Made by a program: the position numbers and the translations under genes. Under the pieces are notes generated by a model, which was not told the origin of the DNA, made no database searches, and worked only from the letters and a program-made list of their open reading frames with translations. This document shows positions 1-7,175 of a DNA stretch of 14,744 nt, in pieces. The stretch covers positions 1 to 14,744 of the forward strand of contig JAUSNQ010000097.1 in the NCBI GenBank assembly GCA_030655595.1. Reading direction: 5' to 3'. Position 1 is the stretch's first letter, and each line of letters begins with the position of its first letter. The stretch comes from Paludibacter sp. Its GTDB lineage: Bacteria; Bacteroidota; Bacteroidia; Bacteroidales; Paludibacteraceae.

Positions 1-1278
1 GCAAGTCGCATGTTCAAAGATTTGTTTGAGTTTTTAGATGGAGAATCCGATAAGCCGGTGAAAACTCCTGAAATACAATTTTTTAATGAAATTGATAAAT
101 TCGCTTTTTATGATGCTCTCAATGCAAGCTGCATGCATAACACCGGTAAAAACATCCCTGCATTGATGTTGGAAGGTGAATTTAAAATTATTGTTGATAA
201 TCTATTAAACAAAAGCGGATTAAACTATGGTTCCCTACCAAAAGGTTTGCTCCTTTTTCATCGCTACAAAGATGAAATTAGAACTCCTGTGCAGGAACAT
301 CTTGCCGAAGGTGCATTGTACACCATGAATAATCAGCATAAAGTAAATATTCACTTCACAGTATCAAGCGAACATAAATTGTTGTTTGAGCAACATTTGG
401 AAACTGTGCTTTCGGATTATTCGAATAAATATCATGCAACATTTCAAATTGGATTTTCTGAACAAAAAAGCTCTACCGACACCATCGCTGCTGATGAAAG
501 CAACCAGCCTTTCCGTGAAAATGAATCGTTGGTATTTCGTCCCGGTGGGCATGGTGCTCTGATTGAAAATTTAAATGATTTGGATGCGGATATCATTTTT
601 ATTAAAAATATTGATAATGTTGTTCCGGATGCTTTAAAGAATCCTACCATTATTTATAAGAAGATGATAGCGGGTTTGTTGGTGAAATTGCAACGCAAAG
701 CATTTCAATTTTTGCGTGCCATGGATCGCCAACTTCTTTCTGATGAACAGTTGTGGAAAATTGCCGATTTTTGTGAACGTAGTCTGAATATTATACATCC
801 CGGCATTGCCGATTTGTCGGGCATGGAACTGCAGCAATATCTTCAAAGTAAATTAAACAGACCAATGCGTGTTTGTGGCATGGTTAAAAATACCGGCGAG
901 CCGGGTGGTGGGCCTTTCCTGACTGTCAATCAAGATGGTACAATTTCACCCCAAATTTTAGAAAGTTCTCAAATTGACATGCATAATCCGAAAGCAAAAG
1001 AAATTATGTTGAAATCAACACACTTTAATCCGGTTGATTTGGTGTGTAGTGTGAAAAATTACAAAGGAGAAAAATTTGATTTATTGAATCATGTTGATAA
1101 AAATACTGGTTTTATCTCATTGAAATCTAAAAATGGCAAAGCACTAAAAGCACTTGAATTACCGGGACTTTGGAATGGTGCAATGTCGGATTGGAATACA
1201 GTATTTGTTGAAGTGCCCATTGCTACTTTCAATCCGGTTAAGACAGTCAATGATTTGTTGCGTGTAGAACACCAGTAA
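1..1278 (+). CDS. DUF4301 family protein, 5' end outside window
   Basis: The reading frame is open from the first base: three codons (Ala-Ser-Arg) precede the first Met at position 10 and continue the family motif ASRMFK, so Met10 is probably internal. The family runs to roughly 500 residues from memory, so I estimate that about 90 N-terminal residues lie upstream. Counting from that Met, family landmarks are KGLLLFHRY (near 78-86), RTPVQEHL, SEQKSSTDT (from about 150), RPGGHGALIENLNDLDADI (from 177), KNIDNVVPD (from 199) and a Gly-rich GEPGGGPF near 297. The function is not established. The G..SRM and KGLLLFH segments and the GGHG...NIDN pattern resemble nucleotide-sugar pyrophosphorylases (GT-A fold), so a nucleotidyltransferase-like role is an inference. 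The next gene starts 26 bases downstream on the same strand. Confidence 0.88.
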   Translation, partial: ASRMFKDLFEFLDGESDKPVKTPEIQFFNEIDKFAFYDALNASCMHNTGKNIPALMLEGEFKIIVDNLLNKSGLNYGSLPKGLLLFHRYKDEIRTPVQEHLAEGALYTMNNQHKVNIHFTVSSEHKLLFEQHLETVLSDYSNKYHATFQIGFSEQKSSTDTIAADESNQPFRENESLVFRPGGHGALIENLNDLDADIIFIKNIDNVVPDALKNPTIIYKKMIAGLLVKLQRKAFQFLRAMDRQLLSDEQLWKIADFCERSLNIIHPGIADLSGMELQQYLQSKLNRPMRVCGMVKNTGEPGGGPFLTVNQDGTISPQILESSQIDMHNPKAKEIMLKSTHFNPVDLVCSVKNYKGEKFDLLNHVDKNTGFISLKSKNGKALKALELPGLWNGAMSDWNTVFVEVPIATFNPVKTVNDLLRVEHQ

Positions 1279-1304
1279 TTTTATTCAACTAAAACTTATC
1301 TTGC

Positions 1305-2204
1305 ATGGTTACAACATTTATCTATTTTTTTTCAGCAGTTAATATCATTATTGCATTTATGATTGTTTCCTATAACTGGAGGGTCAATAAAAATGTGATT
1401 TATCTTGCCGTTTTTTTGATTCTTTTCGCACTTGAGTCTGCATTGCTGAGTACATTTAATTTTGGAGGAAATATTGATTTCTATACTTACTTGTTTATCA
1501 TTTCTCCATTGTTTTTTATCAAAGCTCCTGCGTTGTACTTTTTTGTACGGGGGATTGCGCACAACCAGTTTTATTTTAATAAAAAAGACTTGTTGCATTT
1601 TATTCCGGTTCTTATTCACCTTGTGGCATTTATTCCATATATGTTGTTGTCATACGAGGAGAAATATTCAATTTCAGAATACATTCTCCAAAATTTTGAG
1701 CATTTAAGGGGTCTGAATATCAATACATTTTATCCCGTAACCTGGAATCATACAACAAGGGTAATTCAACTTTTTGTGTATTTAATTGTTTGTTTTTATG
1801 CTTTGAGGAAGGTTCGTGTTAAGTTCGGATTACTTAAAGGACAGTTAAAATTCCAACATAATTATACGAATGTCAGACTGAGGATTTTGTTGACTATGAT
1901 TTTTATTATATCAGCATTGTTATTGGTTTTGAACTACATGTTCTCGATGTCATATGAAAAAACAGAACTGATCAATTACATGCACATGATGGTAAATGTT
2001 GTAAGAGGTCTTTATATTGCTATACCGCTGTTAATAATTTTTAGTCCAAAATTGCTTTATGGATTACCACATCTTGAAACAAAACATATTTCGGCGAATC
2101 GATTTCATGAAGCAGACCCTTTACCAAAATCAAGACCCATTCAAACTTCGGATAAGGGTAAAGAAAAACCAATAGAGGATCAAAAGGAACCTGCTGAAAA
2201 CTAA
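1305..2204 (+). CDS. Seven-helix membrane protein, AraC-regulator-type sensor domain without HTH
   Basis: Hydrophobic segments lie near residues 4-22, 31-50, 60-81, 97-115, 150-168, 192-212 and 225-247, giving about seven membrane helices. The pattern ALYFFVRGIAH...FNKKDLLHFIPVLIH, and the segment FSPKLLYGLP right after the last helix, match the N-terminal membrane half of Bacteroidota transcription regulators that normally continue into a cytoplasmic AraC-type helix-turn-helix. Here the protein stops after a charged 45-residue Lys/Glu/Pro-rich tail (about 255-299) with no helix-turn-helix. Only three bases separate its stop from the convergent murI stop, so no further domain can be hidden downstream. 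It may be a stand-alone sensor, or a regulator that lost its output domain. The family resemblance is from recognition, not a search. Confidence 0.75.
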   Translation: MVTTFIYFFSAVNIIIAFMIVSYNWRVNKNVIYLAVFLILFALESALLSTFNFGGNIDFYTYLFIISPLFFIKAPALYFFVRGIAHNQFYFNKKDLLHFIPVLIHLVAFIPYMLLSYEEKYSISEYILQNFEHLRGLNINTFYPVTWNHTTRVIQLFVYLIVCFYALRKVRVKFGLLKGQLKFQHNYTNVRLRILLTMIFIISALLLVLNYMFSMSYEKTELINYMHMMVNVVRGLYIAIPLLIIFSPKLLYGLPHLETKHISANRFHEADPLPKSRPIQTSDKGKEKPIEDQKEPAEN

Positions 2205-2207
2205 TTT

Positions 2208-3050
2208 TTAAAGATCCAGATGGGTTGCCTGAATGTTTTTATTCAGGAACAGTGTTGCAGAACTGGTAAATTTCTCGGCAGATTCTGTAGTGAAATAGCT
2301 AACCTGTCCGGTCTTTGTGCATTTAATAGAAATTTCGGGATGTCTCTCTAAATAGTTTTCAAGACTGTTTGCGACAATTTCTCCTTGGGAAATAATTTGA
2401 ATATGCGTTGGCATATACTTCTTGATGGTAGGAATTATGAGTGGATAGTGCGTGCAGCCGAGTATGACGCTGTCAATATTTGGTTCTTTTTCAAGCAATT
2501 GACTGATGTTTTTCTGAACAAAAAAGTCTGCACCCGGCGACAAATGTTCGTTGTTTTCAATCAATGGTACCCACATCGGACAAGCTTCCGAAATCATGGT
2601 AATTTCAGGACAGATTTTTTTAGCTTCAATCGGATAGGATTCTGATTGGATGGTTCCGGGTGTTGCGAAAATCCCGACCTGTTTTGTTTTGGATAAATTG
2701 CTAATCGCTTCTATGGTCGGACGAATTACACCCAGTACACGTTTATTGGGGTCGATTTTAGGCAAGTCATTTTGCTGAATGCTCCTCAAAGCTTTTGCAG
2801 AAGCGGTATTACATGCCAAAATAACCAAATGACAACCCATGTCAAATAATTTGGTAACACATTCGAGGGTGTATTTATATACCACATCAAATGAACGTGT
2901 GCCGTAGGGTGTGCGGGCATTATCACCTAAATAGATATAATCATATTCAGGCAATTTCTTTCTGATTTCCTCCAGGATAGTCAATCCGCCATATCCTGAA
3001 TCGAATACTCCGATTGGGCCCGGAATGATAGTTGTTTTTGAATTTCCCAT
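2208..3050 (-). CDS. murI: Glutamate racemase
   Basis: This cytoplasmic enzyme interconverts L- and D-glutamate, supplying D-glutamate for peptidoglycan precursors. The N-terminal GVFDSGYGGLTIL (residues 14-26) carries the conserved Asp-Ser (17-18). The two catalytic cysteines are visible: Cys80 in LACNTASA and Cys199 in LGCTHYPL, with His201 following. The 280-residue length is normal for the family. The start is the ATG that directly follows the nadK stop (TGAATG across 3053-3048 on the minus strand), so translation is probably coupled to nadK. The 3' end lies three bases from the end of the convergent membrane-protein gene. Confidence 0.97.
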   Translation of the reverse strand: MGNSKTTIIPGPIGVFDSGYGGLTILEEIRKKLPEYDYIYLGDNARTPYGTRSFDVVYKYTLECVTKLFDMGCHLVILACNTASAKALRSIQQNDLPKIDPNKRVLGVIRPTIEAISNLSKTKQVGIFATPGTIQSESYPIEAKKICPEITMISEACPMWVPLIENNEHLSPGADFFVQKNISQLLEKEPNIDSVILGCTHYPLIIPTIKKYMPTHIQIISQGEIVANSLENYLERHPEISIKCTKTGQVSYFTTESAEKFTSSATLFLNKNIQATHLDL

Positions 3051-3923
3051 TCAATTCCGCTTGTCTAATCCCCACATCAATTTACTCTTCAAAGAATCAA
3101 AAAAGGTGTGATTAAGTTGTTTAGCTACTTTGATTTTGTATTCTCCTTTGCAAACACGTATTTTTACATTTTCATCAAATATCAATGTTCTACCGTCCAT
3201 CGTGACTTGGTAACAACCACTCCTGCTTTGTATCTCCAGATCAATCACCCAGTCATCTGGAATTACCAATGGCCTAACTGTCATACTGTGAGATGCTATT
3301 GGAGAGAGAATGATGTTTTGAGCTTGTGGAACCATGAGCGGACCACCCACGCTCATTGAATAGGCAGTAGAGCCTGTTGGTGTTGCAATAATTAATCCGT
3401 CGGCGTGATAGGAGTGTACGGCTTCTCCATTCAACACGGTAATGATACTCATCATCGAAGAATTATCGTGTTTCAGTATGGATACATCATTCAAAACATA
3501 GGGATACACAATTTTACGACCGTCGGAAGATTCCACTTTGAGCAGTGTGCGTTCTTCGACCGATATTTTGTTTTCCATGATGGCTTTCAATGCATTTTCC
3601 AACTCATCTCCCGATACATCGGCCAGAAATCCCAATCTTCCATTGTTGATTCCCAAAATTGGTATGTTTTTTGAACCAATGCGAGCCGCGGTATTTAAAA
3701 ATGTTCCATCGCCACCAATACTCAATGCAAGATCGGCATGAAAATCATCGTGTACAATGATGTGATTTTGATTGAAGTCGTTGATGGAGTTTTTTTTGTA
3801 ATACTCAAAGAGTTCTTTTTCAAGCAGTAATTTTACCCCTTTGTTATCAAAGTACTTAAATATCAATTCCATAATCGACAGGATGGTAGGGCGAAAGGTA
3901 TTTCCGAAGATGGCTATTGTCAT
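3051..3923 (-). CDS. nadK: NAD kinase
   Basis: This cytoplasmic enzyme phosphorylates NAD to NADP. The diagnostic GGDGT motif is at residues 70-74 (LSIGGDGTFLNTA), followed by ILGINNGRLGFL (89-100). The second conserved block DGLIIATPTGSTAYS...GGP spans 175-195 and includes the NAD-binding Asp175 and the Gly-rich turn. The C-terminal beta-rich part contains VTMDGRTLIF. The length of 290 residues is typical. The start ATG at 3923 gives the expected MTIAIFGNTF beginning. It is the first gene of a two-gene unit with murI and is divergent from pdxJ across about 107 bases. Confidence 0.97.
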   Translation of the reverse strand: MTIAIFGNTFRPTILSIMELIFKYFDNKGVKLLLEKELFEYYKKNSINDFNQNHIIVHDDFHADLALSIGGDGTFLNTAARIGSKNIPILGINNGRLGFLADVSGDELENALKAIMENKISVEERTLLKVESSDGRKIVYPYVLNDVSILKHDNSSMMSIITVLNGEAVHSYHADGLIIATPTGSTAYSMSVGGPLMVPQAQNIILSPIASHSMTVRPLVIPDDWVIDLEIQSRSGCYQVTMDGRTLIFDENVKIRVCKGEYKIKVAKQLNHTFFDSLKSKLMWGLDKRN

Positions 3924-3948
3924 ATTTTTTTTGTTCGCTTTTTTCGCT

Positions 3949-3956
3949 TATTTTTG
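3949..3956 (+). promoter_or_regulatory. Candidate -7 element (TATTTTTG) for the pdxJ operon
   Basis: TATTTTTG matches the Bacteroidota -7 consensus TAnnTTTG and lies about 75 bases ahead of the pdxJ ATG in the nadK/pdxJ divergent region. No TTTG sits at the usual 19-base spacing; the nearest, at 3930-3933, is only 15 bases away. In a T-rich tract a chance match is possible. Confidence 0.4.
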
Positions 3957-4030
3957 TACTGAAATAAAAGAAAAATAATGTCTTGCAAAGGAAGCATATA
4001 TTAATTGAATTTGCAAATTTTTTCATATCC

Positions 4031-4759
4031 ATGACCAAACTAAGTGTAAATATAAATAAAGTTGCGACCATTCGAAATGCGAGAGGGGGAAACGTGCCAA
4101 ACATTTGTCAGGTTGCTCTGGATTGTGAACGTTATGGTGCCGAGGGGATTACAGTTCATCCTCGTCCTGATGAGCGGCATATTCGTTATCAGGACGTATT
4201 GGATTTAAAGCCGCTGTTGCAAACCGAATTGAATATTGAAGGTTATCCTTCTGAAAGTTTCATTCAATTGGTGAAATCAGTCAGGCCGCATCAGGTTACC
4301 CTGGTTCCGGACCCACCGGAAGCCATCACTTCCAATGCCGGATGGGATACTGTCAAGCATTGTGATTTTCTGAACAAAGTAATCAGTAGCTTCCACCAAG
4401 ATGGTATCCGTGTTTCAATTTTTGTTGATACAGACTTGGTAAATATTGAATATGCAGCCAAAACAGGTGCGGATCGGGTTGAACTTTATACCGAACCATA
4501 TGCTTCTAATTATCTGATTGATAAAGAAGCAGCTATTGCTCCATTCGTAAAGGCTGCGGAACTTGCACAGAAATTAGGTCTTGGCTTAAATGCCGGTCAC
4601 GATTTAAGTTTGGAGAATTTGCATTATCTGATTCAGTGTATTCCCTGGATTGACGAAGTTTCCATTGGACATGCACTGATTTCGGATGCGCTGTATGACG
4701 GGCTGGAATTAACGATTAGAAAGTATAAAAATCAAATAAATAAACACAACATCTATTAA
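4031..4759 (+). CDS. pdxJ: Pyridoxine 5'-phosphate synthase
   Basis: PdxJ condenses 1-deoxy-D-xylulose 5-phosphate with 3-amino-2-oxopropyl phosphate to give pyridoxine 5'-phosphate, the last ring-forming step of DXP-dependent vitamin B6 synthesis. The whole family pattern is present: [18 protein letters not shown] (residues 3-20), [14 protein letters not shown] (39-52, with active-site His43 and His50), Glu70 in LNIEGYP, LVPDPP (91-96), [10 protein letters not shown] (187-196, with His190) and SIGHALI near 211-217. I chose the ATG at 4031, which gives 242 residues and the usual start. An in-frame TTG at 3983 would add 16 unrelated residues. The gene heads a tight plus-strand run; exbB starts two bases after its stop. 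Confidence 0.97.
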   Translation: MTKLSVNINKVATIRNARGGNVPNICQVALDCERYGAEGITVHPRPDERHIRYQDVLDLKPLLQTELNIEGYPSESFIQLVKSVRPHQVTLVPDPPEAITSNAGWDTVKHCDFLNKVISSFHQDGIRVSIFVDTDLVNIEYAAKTGADRVELYTEPYASNYLIDKEAAIAPFVKAAELAQKLGLGLNAGHDLSLENLHYLIQCIPWIDEVSIGHALISDALYDGLELTIRKYKNQINKHNIY

Positions 4760-4761
4760 AA

Positions 4762-5460
4762 ATGAATAATTTAATGCTTATCTTATTACAGACAAACCTC
4801 GTGGATGAGTCAACGGTTGTAGCTGTAACTACCGAAAGAATGAATTTATGGACCATGGCTACTTATGGCGGTCCGATAGTCATTATTCTTGCTCTCATGC
4901 TTGCGCTTGCAATCTACCTTTTTATAGAACGTTTGGTTACTTTGAAACAAGCGCTCGAAGAGGACAAATCGTTCATGAATCGCATCAAGGATTACATCTA
5001 TGATGGAAAAATTGAATCAGCTCAGAAATTGTGTAAAGATACCAATAACCCCATTGCACGGATGGTTGAGAAGGGAATCAGTCGGTTGGGTCGACCGATG
5101 AATGACGTGTTGGTTGCGATTGAGAATGTGGGCAACATGGAAATTGCCAATTTGGAAAAGGGCCTTGTCATCATGGCTTCCATCGCAGGTGGTGCTCCCA
5201 TGATTGGTTTCCTGGGCACTGTCACGGGGATGGTAACCACTTTTTATAACATGTCGCTTAACAATACCGGGACCATTCAGCTCGCCGACTTGTCGCAGGG
5301 CATGTATCAGGCCATGGTAACCACAATTGCAGGTTTGATTGTAGGTATAATCGCCTATTTTGGATATAACTATTTAGTATCCAGAGTTGATACAGTTGTT
5401 CGTCGCCTTGAAGCCAGAACCATGGAATTTTTAGATTTATTGAATGAACCGGTTAAATAA
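4762..5460 (+). CDS. exbB: MotA/TolQ/ExbB-family proton channel protein
   Basis: This is an inner-membrane subunit of a proton-driven motor that energises TonB or Tol complexes. Three membrane helices are visible: about residues 36-57, 136-160 and 185-207. The long cytoplasmic loop between helices 1 and 2 carries NPIARMVEKGISRLG (96-110). The conserved channel stretch APMIGFLGTVTGMVTTF is at 145-161, and GMYQAMVTTIAGLIVGI at 180-196 forms helix 3. A periplasmic N-terminal tail of about 35 residues precedes helix 1. The length of 232 is normal. Position between pdxJ and exbD, with a TonB-like gene beyond, supports ExbB rather than MotA; TolQ cannot be excluded by sequence alone. Confidence 0.92.
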   Translation: MNNLMLILLQTNLVDESTVVAVTTERMNLWTMATYGGPIVIILALMLALAIYLFIERLVTLKQALEEDKSFMNRIKDYIYDGKIESAQKLCKDTNNPIARMVEKGISRLGRPMNDVLVAIENVGNMEIANLEKGLVIMASIAGGAPMIGFLGTVTGMVTTFYNMSLNNTGTIQLADLSQGMYQAMVTTIAGLIVGIIAYFGYNYLVSRVDTVVRRLEARTMEFLDLLNEPVK

Positions 5461-5504
5461 AGCCAAAGGTGAGTTGAATAAAAATTTCTTAAATATTGAA
5501 ACGT

Positions 5505-5921
5505 ATGTCCCTAAAAAAAAGAATAAAAGTTGAAGCCGGATTTTCGATGTCTTCCATGACTGATATCGTGTTTCTCTTGTTGCTGTTTTTTATCATGGCT
5601 TCAACCATGTCGTCGCCCAATGATATCAAATTAGATTTACCCCAGAGCAGAGCAACCTCCTCAACACGTTCAGTTATCGCAAAGGTGTCGATCGATGGCA
5701 ATGGAAAGTTTTTTGTTGCTAAAGGAAGTGCAACTCCCCGACAAATAGCTCCGGAAATGTTGGAATCCTATATTTTGGATTTGGTTGCACAGGATTCAAC
5801 TACCTACATCGCTTTGCATGCCGATCAGCAGATTGCATATAAAGAAGTGGTGCGGGTGTTGGATATAGCCAATCAACACAAGTTGAAATTAGTCGTAGCA
5901 ACCAAAGCTTCGGCAAAATGA
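5505..5921 (+). CDS. exbD: ExbD/TolR-family biopolymer transport protein
   Basis: This is the single-pass partner of ExbB. A short cytoplasmic N-terminus (MSLKKRIKVEAGFSMSSMTD) leads into one helix, IVFLLLLFFIMAST, at about residues 21-34. Asp20 sits at the position of the conserved proton-pathway aspartate (Asp25 of E. coli ExbD). The periplasmic domain ends with YIALHADQQIAYKEVVRVLDIANQHKLK, the usual ExbD fold signature. I chose the ATG at 5505 (138 residues). An in-frame TTG at 5496 would add only Met-Lys-Arg and is less likely. The gap to exbB is 44 bases, and the TonB-like gene starts seven bases after the stop. Confidence 0.92.
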   Translation: MSLKKRIKVEAGFSMSSMTDIVFLLLLFFIMASTMSSPNDIKLDLPQSRATSSTRSVIAKVSIDGNGKFFVAKGSATPRQIAPEMLESYILDLVAQDSTTYIALHADQQIAYKEVVRVLDIANQHKLKLVVATKASAK

Positions 5922-5928
5922 TAGCGTC

Positions 5929-6630
5929 ATGAAGAAATCCGAATTATATGGTTATATAGGAACTGCAGTCACTGCGATTATCATCCTGCTGCTGCTTTTC
6001 TTTGTCCTGTTGCCAGGATTAAAAACGTATGAGGATGATGGTGTCATGATTAGCTTTGGTGATGCTTTTGAGGGTGGGGGAGCCGTTCAAACTCCAAGTC
6101 AAACTGCTGTGCAAGCAACTACTCCCAAAACTGAAGTAAAAGAAGAGTTGCTGACCCAAAAGGATAAATCGGTAGCCATCACCGATACAAGAAAGAAACC
6201 TGAAACGACTCAAACAAGATCTGAAGATCGATTGCAGAAAGAACAACAGGCTACACAACGAGCTGACGATTTAATTGGAGGTTCTTTTGGCTCCGGTTCC
6301 AGTGCCGGCAGCGGTCAGACCAGCGGCGAAGAATCTGCAGGCAATCCTGTGGGAAGTGGTTCTTCAGGAGGTAATTCGTGGTCGTTGAGTGGTCGTAATT
6401 TATTGGGAACCATGCCGACTCCAAACTACAATCAAAATGTTGAAGGATTTCTGACCGTGGAAATACGGGTGGATGCTTCGGGGAATGTGATCAGTGCATT
6501 GGTAAAGCGTGGTACTATTTCTAATCAAACTTTAAGAGATGAGGCTTTGAAAGCTGCAAGAAGAACACGATTTTCAACCGGAACAGGGACAGTTACAGGA
6601 ACAATTACATATAATTTTAAATTGAGGTAA
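5929..6630 (+). CDS. TonB-like energy transducer
   Basis: The protein has an N-terminal membrane anchor (about residues 10-30), a periplasmic linker and a C-terminal TonB-like domain (about 158-233). That domain holds VEGFLTVEIRVDASGNVISALVKRG and LRDEALKAARRTRF, the beta-alpha-beta layout of TonB_C. The linker is unusual: a charged Lys/Glu/Gln/Thr part (65-113) followed by a Gly/Ser-rich part (about 117-149) in place of the Pro-rich rod of classical TonB. The domain ends in a Thr/Gly-rich strand (TGTGTVTGTITYNFKLR). Directly behind exbD, it most likely transmits proton-motive force to outer-membrane TonB-dependent transporters. A TolA-like role is the alternative. The stop overlaps the next ATG by one base. 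Confidence 0.82.
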   Translation: MKKSELYGYIGTAVTAIIILLLLFFVLLPGLKTYEDDGVMISFGDAFEGGGAVQTPSQTAVQATTPKTEVKEELLTQKDKSVAITDTRKKPETTQTRSEDRLQKEQQATQRADDLIGGSFGSGSSAGSGQTSGEESAGNPVGSGSSGGNSWSLSGRNLLGTMPTPNYNQNVEGFLTVEIRVDASGNVISALVKRGTISNQTLRDEALKAARRTRFSTGTGTVTGTITYNFKLR

Positions 6631-7175
6631 TGATGCGCGTATTCCTATTTTTGGCTGAAGGTTTCGAGGAAATTGAAGCCATTGCTCCGATTGACGTATT
6701 TCGTCGTGCGGACTTTGAAGTAACAACTGTTTCAATTACAGAAGATTTGAAAGTGTCCGGTGCACATGGTATTGGCGTGTTGGCAGACAAGTGTTTTTCG
6801 GAAGTGTCTTTTGACGGAGAATTTCTGCTCTTTTTGCCGGGAGGTATGCCGGGTACAACAAACTTAGACAAACATGCCGGATTGAAAGAGTTGATTGCCC
6901 TTCAAGCATCGAAAGGTGCAAAGATTGCTGCGATATGTGCAGCACCCTCTATTCTGGGTAAAATGGGTCTGTTGAAAGATAAAGAAGCGATTTGTTATCC
7001 GGGATTTGAGCAGTTTTTAATCAATGCCAAGGTTTCAGATTCGAAAATTGTGAAATCAGGTAATATCTTTACTGCAAAAGGTCCGGGAGTTGCGATTCCT
7101 TTTGCACTTGCCATTGTTGAGGATTTAAAAGGAAAGAAACATGCAGACGAAGTGGCTCAGGCTATGATGATGTAG
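6630..7175 (+). CDS. DJ-1/PfpI family protein (YajL/ThiJ-like)
   Basis: This is a small cytoplasmic DJ-1 superfamily protein of 181 residues, the usual length. The nucleophile elbow AAICAAPSILG places the conserved cysteine at residue 103. The conserved glutamate that contacts it is Glu16 in FEEIEA. PGGMPG (70-75) and the C-terminal GPGVAIPFALAIVE (151-164) are also typical. Family members are reported as chaperone/glyoxalase/deglycase-like stress proteins; which activity applies cannot be read from sequence. The ATG at 6630 overlaps the TonB-like stop by one base. A second ATG at 6633 gives the more standard MRVFLFLAEG beginning and is equally possible. Its end overlaps the convergent meaB by 14 bases. 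Confidence 0.93.
   Translation: MMRVFLFLAEGFEEIEAIAPIDVFRRADFEVTTVSITEDLKVSGAHGIGVLADKCFSEVSFDGEFLLFLPGGMPGTTNLDKHAGLKELIALQASKGAKIAAICAAPSILGKMGLLKDKEAICYPGFEQFLINAKVSDSKIVKSGNIFTAKGPGVAIPFALAIVEDLKGKKHADEVAQAMMM

Noticed and set aside
2228..2247. Perfect 7-base stem CCTGAAT/ATTCAGG as a terminator
   Set aside because: It lies within the murI coding sequence and no T-run follows on either strand. Probably coincidental.
3983..4030. Upstream TTG start for pdxJ
   Set aside because: The 16 added residues do not resemble PdxJ, and the ATG at 4031 gives the standard [13 protein letters not shown] beginning.
5496..5504. TTG start for exbD
   Set aside because: It adds three residues only; the ATG at 5505 is the simpler choice.
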